64,000 bases of DNA. It comes from Diprion similis. Taxonomy: Eukaryota > Arthropoda > Insecta > Hymenoptera > Diprionidae. The translations under genes and the position numbers were made by a program. The stretch lies in assembly GCF_021155765.1 (NCBI RefSeq), contig NC_060107.1, positions 15,486,501 to 15,550,500 on the forward strand, in the 5' to 3' direction. The notes under the pieces are model-generated. The model worked only from the letters and a program-made list of their open reading frames with translations, did no database searches and was not told the DNA's origin. Position 1 is the first letter of the stretch. Each line of letters begins with the position of its first letter. Positions 13,141-23,692 of this stretch are shown piece after piece.

Positions 13141-16100
13141 CTGTAAATACAAAACAAAAAAAATTAGTAGAATGTAATTCATACATGCTGGGTTATTATA
13201 TGAAAATTTTAACCAATTTACCATAAACTAATTGGTTAAAATTCACCTGCATTTGTGCAATTTAGGGTAAATACCGAGATCCGCCTACATTTCAACAACT
13301 GAGAATACAGTTTACCGCTAGATGTTTTTCTTAGTGGTCTCGATTGGCCGACCCCTTATTTTGTACAATCGAGACCAATGAGGGAAAGTCGACCGGTAAA
13401 AGTTACTCTAAACTGTATGAATGCAGACTAATTTACTCTGTGTTAAATTGTCCATATAACATTTTCACCATACAACTCGGTGTAAAATTGCTAAATCTAT
13501 ACTATTTGTACTCACTTCGAGGTCTTTCGAAGTGGATGGCAACCAGAGGGCTGAGATAGCCTTCGGAATTCTCATAAGGATAAAAGTAACCCGGAAATCC
13601 TTTCCTCGGTAAAACTCTAACCGGGCCAATATTCTCCATGTCAGCGGGATTTTCACCTTCGCAGCTTACCCAAATTGTATTTAATTCGAGTGCATTTTTC
13701 TTTTCCAATTCCACTATATGTTCTTTTAGATCACGTGGCATTTTGTCAGGCAGTGATTTAGTGTCGTTGTAATACTCCGGCCTCCATCCGTAAATCTGAA
13801 ACGGAAATCAAATTCTGTTAAATTATGAACACGTTTCAGTAGCTGATTTTTAATTTTTAGATTACGAAGCCGCCAATATCAACCTTGTTCAGCTTCAAGA
13901 AAACGCAAGGAGCCGATTTGTGGTAGTTATAATTGTTCTCCTTGGTGCAGGGGTCCCAATTTTTTATATCAACGTCGCATACTTGACCGGGTGACGGAAG
14001 TTGATCAAAATCGCAGTTGTGAATATTGGCACCTCTGCCGGGAGTCAAACCAGGCTTCCTGTAAACTGAGGTATGCATTCGTTACAGTAATTCGTCTTTA
14101 AGGATACGCCTATAGTCAGTCCTTATCGACTGCGTTAAATGTCTTCGATTTCGACTATTACCAGAAGCTTTGCATCGCAATGCAAAACAGGGCATACGAG
14201 CTGTATTCTACATGCAATTCTGAAAGGGAACACACTGAATACAAAAATAAAAAAGTAGTATGAAAAATAAGAAATCATGATCACGGTCCGTACTTTTCAT
14301 GCCACATTTTTGTTTTTGCATAAAATCAAAATATATCGGTATGTTTCTGTTCAAAATTGCACAAAGCATTCGACTGTTATGTCATTATTTGCCTTTTTGT
14401 TTTACCGTAAACATCAGCAAGTCGTATTTGAGACTGTTTAACTCGACTGAGTAACAAAATCACTTCAAATTTTCGCGAAAGTATAGAATTTATGGTCTCG
14501 GTGCTGTTGTCACTGAGAATGGATCGGTGATTTGATGAAATATGCCAAACATGTAGGTTTCAACTATAGGTATACAGTGCCTCGAAATCAAAGTGAGGAA
14601 AAATCAAGTGCGAGTACGTAAGTATTTCCGTTGATTTTCATAACATTTTCTCATTAATATACAAGCGTGATGATAAATCCTGTTATAATCCAGAATTTGA
14701 AAAAATTTCATTGTCTAAGAGACATAAAAAAGCATATAATACGATCACATGATTTTGTAGGTAAAACAGGAGGGTTCGATATATCTCTTTAATTGCGACT
14801 ATTCATTTTTTTTTTTTTTTTTGCATGTAAGAACCTTGGACAGATAACGTTCGTGATATACTCATCATAAAATATAACGTGTCGTAAATTTTCTAGGATA
14901 TAAAAAAGCAGGTGGAAATGGTAGCAGATCAAATGAAAACCAGTATTTCAACTGGTTAGATCAAACAACGTAATTCAGTCGTTCTTCTAATGTTTCAACC
15001 AATAAAACCAGAAAACAAACAAGTCTGCGTTGTTGGAAGAAACGTAACGCATGGTAAGTAAAACGAGACTCTCTTTGAAGATGTAAGAAAAAAAACACAA
15101 TGAGTGAGTCATTTTGTTGACCTCGATAAGCCAGCCTAAAAACTTCCCGCTCGAATGCGTTCGAGCTCATAAAATATTAACATTTTGTTTTATATTGTCA
15201 TTTGAATAACTAAAACTACTGGACTGTTCGAATCCAAAATTCGATCGGTTCTAATTGTCAGCTAACGAGCCATTCAAATATACGTCACGCTGTTTTCTGT
15301 TATTTTGGACCCTCACATCACACGCGGTCACAGCCCCCCCCCCCCCTCCCCCCCACGTATGTAAACTATTCCGTTTGCGCACCTCCTCCTCCCACCTTCG
15401 TACAATTGAAAATTTGCTAGCAATATGAAATTTTCCTTCTAAAAAATTCTTGGAAATCCCATGAAGTCTCTTGTAATCTTTTGAAATATTTTGTAATCCT
15501 TTGAAATCTTTTGACATCTTTTGAAATATTTTGTAATCCTTCGAAATCTTTTGACATCTTTTGAAATATTTTGAAATCCTTTGAAATCTTTCGGAATCCT
15601 TTGAAATCTTCTGAAATATTCTGTAATTATCTGGGAGGTTTTGAAATCGTTTGTAATTTCTTGACATCTTTTCAAATCTTTGAAATTTTCCTTCGAAAAA
15701 ATCCTTGGAAATCCCATGAAGTCTCTTGTAATCTTTTGAAATATTTTGAAATCCTTTGAAATCTTCTAGAATCTTTTGAAATCCCTTGAAATCTTTTCAA
15801 ACCTCTGAAATTTTCCTTCGCAAAAATCCTAGGAAATCCCATGAAGTCTCTTGTAATCTTTTGAAATATTTTGAAATCTTTTGAAATCTTTGTAATCTTG
15901 AAATCCGGTGTACATTAAATCGATGAGTGGTTAACACCTCACAGTGAAGTTAGCCCCTTTCCTCTACTCAGAATGTGCCGTAATATTTGAATGACCCCTA
16001 AGGAGAATCGTAGCAATTGGGACTAAACTTGTTCACATCCGTTCAATCGTTCTCAAGATATACTTGGACAAAAATTGATCGCGCGCTCACGCACGGACGC

Positions 16101-19100
16101 ACACAGACCTAGAATTCAAAATGGTTAGAAGGGATTCTCTAGACCTTAAAGCGTTCTAATCTAGTGAAAACTCAACTTTCTATTGTTGGGCTGAGCCTTA
16201 TAACAGAGGTCTGCAAATTTTATTTTTATTTCAGGTCCATGGAATATTTTTGGTAAATATTATGTTTTCGAGTGTACTGAATCCAAAAATGACTTCCATT
16301 TCCCTCCATCACGTAAAGTATTTTTGCAAAATACAAGGCGTTTGCGTAAAAAAAAAAGCATAACAATAATGAAAAAAACAATAATTTCATTACAATTAAC
16401 CAAACGATATTTTTTATAAAATTAAATAAACAATTTTTTTCATAAAACATTCCGAGTTTATTCTTTTTGCCTATGAAACCATTTCTTCCTCTTTTTGATG
16501 CACATTAAATGGAAGTAAGAAATCACTCTTGTATAGGATTTTTAGAATTAAGAATAGAATACCAGATTTCGAGTCAAACGGAAGTTTCACTATGAATGAA
16601 ACTGCGAACACGAGTTCAAGAAAAAAACCTGACCTGATGGAATTTTTTGAGTATTTTCCCGGTCTCAGTGAGTAAAACTCTATAAGATACAATGTAAGAA
16701 CCTGTGCAATTCTTTGGTTGCAAACCTGTGTAATGTCCCTCACTTTTTTCTTAAAAAAAGAAGAGGGACAAGTTAACAGGAAGAAAAAACGTTGCGCGTA
16801 TTGGGGTAATTAATAACAAATAATGAATTTTTTTTTTCTTTATAATTAAAAAATTATGTCTTACCTTCCAGGAATTTTTCCAATGTGTCCACCCAGTGAG
16901 CATAATTGCTTCGATCCGTTCCCTTGTACCATATTAAAGTACTTTCAACATTCTCACTTGGTGGCATTGGTCTGAAGCCTAGGCCTGAAATTAACGATAT
17001 TAGTTATAAAGATTATTGAAAATCAAAGACAAAGAGAACGACTGTTTTAATTTGTTGTAATGAAAAATAATTGTACCACTGACAATAAAAAGTGCGTAAG
17101 TTGAGCTTTTGTTAATATTTTGAAGCCACATCAGCGTCTGCAGATAGGCAACCGGAATTACAGTTTGCCATCTCACGAACGAAATTGTAATGCTCGGTTG
17201 CCTATCTGTAGGCGCCGAGGTGACTTGTTTTCACGTTTGGACCCGGTATATATGAACTTTTACTGATCCCTTCACCTTAGGGATTTAACCGTCGTATTAA
17301 TTATGTGATGATTATATTGTATTACCCAAAATTTCGCAATATTTATTCAGATGTAATCCGATGCTGGTGTATCACCATTATTATGATAACGAATGAAGTG
17401 TTTGTACATCATTTAATGAATGTGATAAAGAATGATTATCAAAGCGGAGTTCTACGGTTTATGATTGCTGTGACGTGCATTAAGCTTCGGTAAATTACAT
17501 CTGTATATGCAATTGTCCATGAAATATTGTCGCCAACGTTCCAAACGAGACTTTTTCGCATTCCGATAGTCAAGCGAGTATTTAATGTATCAATTTTCAT
17601 TTAATAACGTAATTTGCTTCAACATCTAAAATGTGTATTTAATTTTAAAAGTTGTTTTTAACCCACAATTCACGCTTTAGTGATGCAATGTAGCAAAATA
17701 AGGGAGTATTTGTTTGCGCAAAGTTATCTGTCCAGTCACGTTCAATTTAGCTAAACCCGAAGCTTAAGCAATTAGCACTGTACTGAGCGCAAAACCATTT
17801 TGTGGGAACTATCCTCATACTTCGGATTTCACAATTCTCTAGAGCCTGTAAATTTTGAAATAAATATTTCGATTGACTCAGTTTACATTTCTTTATAATG
17901 TTGATGAGCACAGAAACAACTGATAAGATATCGGATATATGGAAGACAACGTTTCAGAACTTCTTGAAATGTTGCGAAAGGTTTTTATTATAGTTTGAAT
18001 GTTAATATGTCTGGATTGACGTTAATATTCGCGTTCAGATTGAAAATATTTCTAAAGCTTTTGAGTCTGCATAGCGATACTAGCTTACCTGGATTTGTGC
18101 CAATGATGGATCTATCCAACTGCCATGTCGGTATTCTCGGGTCCAAGGTTTGAAAGAAGACCCAAAAGCAGATCGCAACCAGAGCAGCGAGGACACCGTA
18201 GAATATCAAGTAGAAGAGACCAATCTTTCCTGAAATAAATCAGCGACGTCAAAAATTATGCGTTAGGAAAGTTGCATTGACGATTCGAAACAATTTAATT
18301 GCTAGCGAGGGCTTATCAACTTGGAATAAATATGATCCACACGCGAGTTCAATACTTCAACGATTTCATGGACCTCTAAAAAATTTCGCGTAAGGCTCCA
18401 AAGACTTCGCCAGATCTTATTGGCACCTGATGTAATTTCGCAAGATTTCAAAAAACTTCAAAATTTCACGCACATTGCATTCAAAAAAATGTCGCAAAAG
18501 CTAAAATTTTCCCAAGGCTTGAAAAATTTTGTAGAACTTCATGTGACCGCATAAATTTTCAGGGGGTTGTTCTCCCGTATGACATCCACATGAAAGTCCA
18601 ATTACTTCGTAAGTCTAGATCCTGAGACTTTAGAAACTTCAACAAAGTTTGCGAATCCCTTGGAAGTTCAAGGGGTGTCACGAGATACTTAATAAAACTT
18701 CAAAAGAGTTTTTCAAAATTTCACAGTATTTTATAAGATTTCATACAAGACTTCACGGGACTTGATAAGATTTTACGAAACTTCACCAGACTTCGTAAGA
18801 GATAACATGAATCCATGAGACTTGATGTCGGAGTTTTACAGATTTTAAGAGAGTTCATAAAATTTCATGGGACTACATCCGTCTTCGTGATATTTCATAT
18901 TTCCCAGAACACAAAACATTTCGTACATAAAACTTTTCGATCTTCTAAAGATGTCCCAAGATTCCATAGGACCTCGTGAAATTTCAGGATTCAAAAAATG
19001 TCATCTAGAACTTCAAGGAAAACTAAACTATACATAATTTTTTTAATCTACCATTAAACACTTCAAGGGGGTGAAATCATCATTCAAAATAAGGCCACAG

Positions 19101-22100
19101 AACATAATATTTTTAACCAATCCAACTTGAAAAGTTTTCTCATAGCGAGAAACGAAAGTGTAATTTTCTCAATTAAAAAAAAAACACTGGCAAATCGCCC
19201 CTTGACATGCCTTATTTATAGAAAACTGATTTCACAGTCTTGAAGTGTTTAATGGCAGATAAAAAAAAATACGTGTCGCTTAGTTTTTGGTCTACTATAA
19301 CATATTGCAAAAGAAATCAAATCGGTGATATCGATCTGGGATACCTTCTTCGTAAGAGTAAAAACACACGGTAGCCTAAATATCGATCAATTCCAAAAAC
19401 AGCAGATTCCCGTTTGAAAGTACGATGCTACCGAATATCACAACACCCTGTACATCTTCCGTTGAATGGTAATTGTTGAACTTCCCTTCATAGAAACGTG
19501 TACATCGAGGTCAATTGGTTGTAAATTGAAGGATTACCGTATTACGCAACTTGGGACCTGTCCACAGACCACGGAATATAACGCATGCTTCACACACCGA
19601 TGTGTAAGAGGCTTGTGTAGAACAATGTAGAAAAGGCAGAGCGACCCACGCAACAGAGGGTCTCTAAATTTCTGGTCTCACCCACACCGCGAAGCTGGAG
19701 AGCGTCATGCACTGAACACTGTTCATAGTGATGACCATAGATACAATATGCGTGTTATACCTCGAGCTTTAACAATACTAGAACGGAATAAAAGAGATCC
19801 GATTGGGTTAAATGTTAAGCTCGAAGCCTCGGCGATGCAAAATCTGGAAAAATCCAGCCAGTTTAAAGACCTGCACAAATCCAACTGCAGGGAATTAGGG
19901 CTAGAAATAGATAAAGGCTGATTTCTTTCCCTTCCTCACGCTGTTGAATACTTAAAATAAGAGAATACTTAGTTTTGTTTTTGTAATTAGTAACTTTAGT
20001 CTGGTTTATATCGCTGACGATAAATGAGGTTTGGAAAATAATCTATAATTCTGTCAATTCTAATTATACAATTACAAATCAACTCACACACCTCGTGAAA
20101 TATTGTAATTATATATATATAAAGAAAATTATTCCTGTAATTTGTAGAATACCAGAGGAATTATGTACACAATAAAAGAAATCGAAATTATTTTGCAACG
20201 TTTCCATCGATTTATTTTACTAATATTGAGTGAACAACTGTTATGTTTAATTTTCCATTTCGACTTTACACGGATCGAAAGACTGAGGCTGCGTGAGCAG
20301 GAGTGAATTATTTTTTAGAGACTGTAAAAAATAAACTCAAAATTGCGAACAAAAAAATGTCACTTTTTGGAAATCGATAAATTGTTATTTCCTGTCAGAA
20401 AGTCATTTTTACTTCCTCTGGATATAAAGATGAAAGACAGAATCGCAAGAATCTAAAATCTTCAATTGTACTTTGAAATGCGAATAAATTTTATTGAAAA
20501 GCGTTAAATTGATCAGATATTCCATTGCAATAAACAAGACCAGTTGCCAGAAATACTATTTCCAGTAGAATTAGAATAGGCTGATTTTCCCTCGCACTAT
20601 CCCTGTTTCTTCCTGTGAGTCACGGAGCTTGATCGTGTTCGATATATGCTATTCTGCCACCAAGTATACATGTGTAATAAGGCTTGATAGTGAGCACACA
20701 ACACAACAAAAAACACCGCACCCTCTGATTATTCACTACAGAAAACGACTCGCCTAGCACGCTTTATAGTCTTCCCAACGGTTTCTATTGATGCACGGAT
20801 GCATTTATACTTGGCTTATACAATTTGTCCATTCGGTAGAGGCGCAAGAAATGCAAACTTCACGGAAAGTGACGTCATACTGAAAATATACTTTAGAGAG
20901 GAACCAGCTCAACTCCACCACCCTCCAGATCTCGATACTTTCGAATTTTTTTTTATTTTGTTATTTTGTAATACAACGCGCGAGTATCTCCGATAATTTT
21001 TTTCAAGACGTTTTTGGGTTCTTGTTTTGAAATTTTTAACAGTCAAAGTGTGGCAAGTTTTGAGACCAAGAAATTTCACAAAAAATTGAAAAATCGTGTC
21101 AACAAAAATACGATCATCGTTGGATTCGTATTGAATCAAAGTTTAAGAAAAAATAAATTGTAATTTTTGAATCACACTTTCGTTGCCAAAAATTGATTTG
21201 AAAGAGAATCATCAATATTTCAAAAAGTTTGACAGTCTTAAATTTCTTCAGATTTTTTAGGATTTTCTCAACAAAAGCCAAAAATGTCAAGCTATTACTC
21301 AAGATGGTACCTTTAATAGTGTTATAGAAGTGATACATCTTTCAGAAAGTAAAAACGTCATTATTTCTTGCTGAGAATTCCAGGGGATGAATGTCGTACC
21401 GTTTTTTGCATATTTTTCACTTAATACGATACGGTTTTTGACTGATGAGTAGAATCAATTCTATATCGTCAAAATTGGGACTACTGGAAATTCCGAAACG
21501 CAAACCCAAATATTTTTTTTTTAATCAGCAAGGATATTCTCACGTACTTATATAAGAAACCCATAAGAAGAAAAAAATCAAACAAACGAACAAAAGTAAA
21601 TATTGCAACCCTTCATGTGCGTGAGGTTAGGTAATATGGAGTCGCAAATCGGGATCAACCGTTCATTTCAGGTGAATTTAAAAAATACATCAGCTGTTGA
21701 ACATCTATTATGAGATATTGAGTGAACGTAGATAAATAAAGAATAGTTGCATGTTACACATAGTGGTTACGCGAATGAAACGAGTCTTACAGGGAACTGA
21801 AGGGCGTTGGATATCGCTTGCAAAACCTCAGGCAAGCCGGAATACCGTATTTTTTATTCGTTGAGTGGGAAACGGGCCATATATATATATATATATATAT
21901 ATGTGTGTATGTAATATATATACGTACACCTAATTTCATTTGACACCAACAAATACTTTGCTCCGAACACCCCGATGCCACGATTAAATTAGTTAACCCC
22001 AATTTATTGTCGGTGGTCAATTTCTTAAGCAAGATTTAAGTCGATTGAATCTTAACGTAATCTTTGAACACTTTCCACATGATTCATTTCTCTAATCGTA

Positions 22101-23389
22101 AGAACCTTTATGAATTCATGCTGTTCTTGATATATTACTAAAATATTTGAATTAAGAAGAAAATGCATTTTCGAATACATACATATATATACTAACTACG
22201 GGGATACGTCCTACGAATATTAACAATCGATCAATTGTTTTCTATAAAAGTTGTTTATTTTATTCAAATTTTCAAATTTGATAACTATAAAAATCTTTCC
22301 ACCATGGGGAGCGCCTACAAATAGATTTTGCGCTATACATTGACGAAAACCGTTACGCCAAACGTCGTGACAAATCCAGTTTGGTAATAAGTTTGAAGCG
22401 TTAATGTTTCTACGTACGGTGAAAACAATGAGACATAATTAGACGCCAAAAGTTCTGTTATTTCAAGTATCGAAAGTTATGTAGTGGAAAAGAGTGCATC
22501 GCTACTCAAGCAACACATTTTTTATTGGTAATTTTGTAAAAATTTCATCATTTCAGTGGCTCGATTGATTTTCTCAATCGGATTGGATAGCAATTACTAT
22601 TTGTTTTTTTAGGTTATTAGAATTGAAGAAATAAATGATATACCAAATGTATAAGAGAAATGAAACATGATTCAGTCTATTTTTGATAAAATATCTGCAA
22701 AATTCTAATAAATTCAGTATCAACCCTGATCATCTCTGATTTCATACTGATCAAGTTGCATAAGACATATACAAAAGTTGCAGTTTCCTGAAATTTTCGT
22801 AGAACCCCTCTGCTAATATTTGAAAACTATGTATATAAAATCTCCATCAAATATCTGTGATAGTTTTTAGATATCCTGGAGAATAATCAGAGTTTATAAC
22901 ATTTTATCGTCTTTCATGAGATTAATTATAATTTTAGGGAATTTTTGAAAGGAGAAAACGGTCAGAAGTACGAGTTTAAGTATAATTTCCCTCCTACGAT
23001 CACACAAAACGGCACAATTATAGTGCCATTTAGTTACAGTTGGCACGACTGGTAATGCCCTGGCCTGTCGCTCAACCGGTAAAACAGACAGGTGTGCCTA
23101 TGGTGTAGAACATGCAAGAGTGATTGATATTGGTGAGCAATGCGGTTACACCCATGTCTCACGTTGTACTCACGGCAGGTTGGGCCTGAGAAAGTTAGCC
23201 GCGTAAATAAGGACAGTTAAGAAACATCGCATGACGCAGAGGCTAAAAGGGCCCAAAACGACGAGCTCAAGCTCACTTACCCCAGCTGCTGGCTGTCCTG
23301 CCCATAACTGCGCCTGTGGTTCGATTATACAAAAATGTTTTGATCGACTGGCCGGTCGAAAGACTCGGCGGCCTTTCATAGGGATTCAT
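13037..23389 (-). CDS. nrv: Na+/K+-ATPase beta subunit, copy A (nervana-like), 6 exons
   Basis: Coding exons, 5' to 3' on the minus strand, are 23389-23281, 18229-18089, 16984-16865, 14065-13884, 13795-13516 and 13140-13037 (936 nt, 311 aa). The product is the beta subunit of the sodium pump, a type II membrane glycoprotein that folds, delivers and tunes the alpha subunit at the plasma membrane. The cytoplasmic tail is about residues 1-38 (ending GRTASSWG), the membrane helix about 40-62 with FYLIFYG, and the ectodomain begins FQTLDP. Six ectodomain cysteines at 141, 153, 163, 177, 229 and 286 match the three family disulfides. A sequon is present at YNDT, and the C-terminus reads VECKAW then VHFELMID. 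Length is normal for the family. Exon 1 was chosen because its phase and GRTxxSWG end match copies B and C. Unlike B and C it has an intron after TNPG. Confidence 0.9.
13141..13515 (-). other. Copy A intron 5 with an internal hairpin
   Basis: The donor is GTGAGT at 13515 and the acceptor CAG at 13141. It contains the imperfect hairpin at 13305-13418. No other feature was seen. Confidence 0.8.
13305..13418. repeat. 114-nt imperfect hairpin inside copy A intron 5
   Basis: The inner arms TGGTCTCGATTG (13335-13346) and its exact reverse complement (13366-13377) are perfect over 12 bp. The outer arms ATACAGTTTA (13305-13314) and its reverse complement (13409-13418) are perfect over 10 bp. The region between is imperfect. 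Probably a tiny foldback MITE; a small-RNA precursor is also possible. Confidence 0.55.
13516..13795 (-). CDS. nrv: Copy A exon 5 (central ectodomain)
   Basis: The acceptor is TTTCAG and the donor GAA|GTGAGT. The 280 nt length is identical to copies B and C. It encodes residues 185-277 including IYGWRPEYYNDT (N-glycosylation sequon), the fifth cysteine in WVSCEGENPAD, and the ENIGP and GFPGYFYPY motifs of the beta ectodomain. Confidence 0.92.
13884..14065 (-). CDS. nrv: Copy A exon 4 (four ectodomain cysteines)
   Basis: The acceptor is CCTCAG at 14066-14071. A nearer AG at 14061-14062 would give a stop in frame, so the first was chosen. The donor is AAG|GTTGAT, weak but paralleled by GTTCGG in B and C. 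It encodes residues 124-184 with cysteines 141, 153, 163 and 177 and the APCVFLKLNK motif. Confidence 0.88.
15440..15905. repeat. Short-period tandem repeat (TTTTGAAATC-like units)
   Basis: Units of about 10-11 nt resembling TTTTGAAATC or TTTTGTAATC repeat for about 460 bp. A higher-order period is visible: a block with the words AAATTTTCCTTC and ATCCCATGAAGTCTCTTG recurs near 15430, 15685 and 15810. Long repetitive Lys/Phe/Ser frames on both strands come from the repeat and are not genes. Confidence 0.85.
16255..16690. repeat. Dispersed repeat, copy 1 (in copy A intron 4)
   Basis: Shares long similar stretches with 45237-45690 in the same orientation, for example ATCCAAAAATGACTTCCATT, TATTTTTGCAAAATACAAG and ATTAAATGGAAGTAAGAAAT. 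It has no coding capacity. The second copy lies just downstream of copy C, so it is either a transposable element or a relic of the duplication history. Confidence 0.7.
16865..16984 (-). CDS. nrv: Copy A exon 3 (juxtamembrane ectodomain)
   Basis: The acceptor is TTTCAG and the donor GAAG|GTAAG. It encodes residues 84-123, with GLGFRPMPP, the STLIWYKG motif and W(V)DTLEKFLE. In copies B and C the corresponding sequence is fused to the membrane-helix exon with no intron. Confidence 0.92.
16985..18088 (-). other. Copy A intron 2, absent from copies B and C
   Basis: A 1.1 kb intron interrupts the codon for Gly at TNPG|LGF. It carries the hairpin at 17135-17214. Nothing else was recognised. Confidence 0.8.
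17135..17214. repeat. 80-nt hairpin (pre-miRNA-like or tiny MITE)
   Basis: The left arm contains CAGATAGGCAACCG and the right arm its exact reverse complement. Pairing extends outward (CGTCTG with TAGGCG) and inward (ATTACAGTTT with AAATTGTAAT), giving a stem of about 32 bp with few mismatches and a loop of about 15 nt. A related hairpin lies at 11628-11703, which favours a small repeat family over a unique miRNA gene. Confidence 0.5.
18089..18229 (-). CDS. nrv: Copy A exon 2 (transmembrane helix)
   Basis: The acceptor is ATTTCAG at 18230-18236 and the donor CCAG|GTAAGC. It encodes residues 37-83: KIGLFYLIFYG, the rest of a single hydrophobic helix, then the FQTLDP and PTWQLD juxtamembrane motif and IIGTNPG. 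Confidence 0.93.
18350..19015. repeat. Degenerate short-period repeat
   Basis: Words such as ACTTCGTAAG, ATTTCATG and ACTTCAA recur at irregular spacing of roughly 20 nt, suggesting an old minisatellite. Boundaries are approximate. Confidence 0.4.
19018..19287. mobile_element. MITE with long terminal inverted repeats
   Basis: The left arm contains CCATTAAACACTTCAAG and the right arm its reverse complement (AGTGTTTAATGG and flanks). Similarity extends outward through a poly-T run to AAAACTAA and inward to GTGAAATCA and AATAAGGC. The total is about 270 bp with no coding capacity. The target duplication was not resolved. Confidence 0.6.
23281..23389 (-). CDS. nrv: Copy A exon 1 (start, cytoplasmic tail)
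   Basis: The ATG is at 23389 and the donor TGGG|GTAAGTGAG at 23281/23280. It encodes residues 1-36, starting MNPYERPPSL and ending GRTASSW, followed by the split Gly codon. Phase and motif match exon 1 of B and C. A 6-codon upstream frame starting at 23406 ends in a TGA that overlaps this ATG, which might lower translation. It is 5 kb from exon 2, so transcript evidence would be needed to confirm it. Confidence 0.8.
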
Positions 23390-23692
23390 CGATTCGGTTT
23401 CGACATATTTTGGGTCTTTGATAGTCATTTTTTACTCGAAGACTCTTCACCTGGGCGCGATTTGAGATTATTACTAGACCGTTCTACCTACTGACGTAAA
23501 ACAACTATTTACGAATTTCAAACAACTGTTACACTCGCGTCCCGTGCGTAACCCGTCTCTACGACAACTGGCGACCACACCAAGAATGAACTCCGACTGA
23601 CGCGACGGTTACTCGTTAGGCTGAATACTGGCTTCGCCGTTCTAACAGTGCCGGATTCACCCACCGAAAACTTTACGCTGTGCCTGGAATTG

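Larger units (their letters stand above)
14066..16864 (-). other. Copy A intron 4, repeat-bearing
   Basis: This 2.8 kb intron holds a short-period tandem repeat (15440-15905), a poly-C run near 15337-15353 and a dispersed repeat (16255-16690). A T-run lies near 14807-14821. No coding sequence was seen inside it. Confidence 0.75.
18230..23280 (-). other. Copy A intron 1 (5 kb)
   Basis: It contains degenerate short-period sequence rich in ACTTC and TTTCA words (about 18350-19015), a MITE (19018-19287), and an alternating TA tract at 21879-21901. I looked for an alternative first exon ending in a GRTxxSW motif and did not find one. Confidence 0.65.

Noticed and set aside
14061-14062. Nearer AG as acceptor for copy A exon 4
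   Set aside because: It would shift the phase and bring a stop within four codons; the AG at 14066-14067 keeps the frame and matches B and C.
15251-15759. Long Lys/Phe/Ser frames on both strands
   Set aside because: Direct products of the 10-11 nt tandem repeat.
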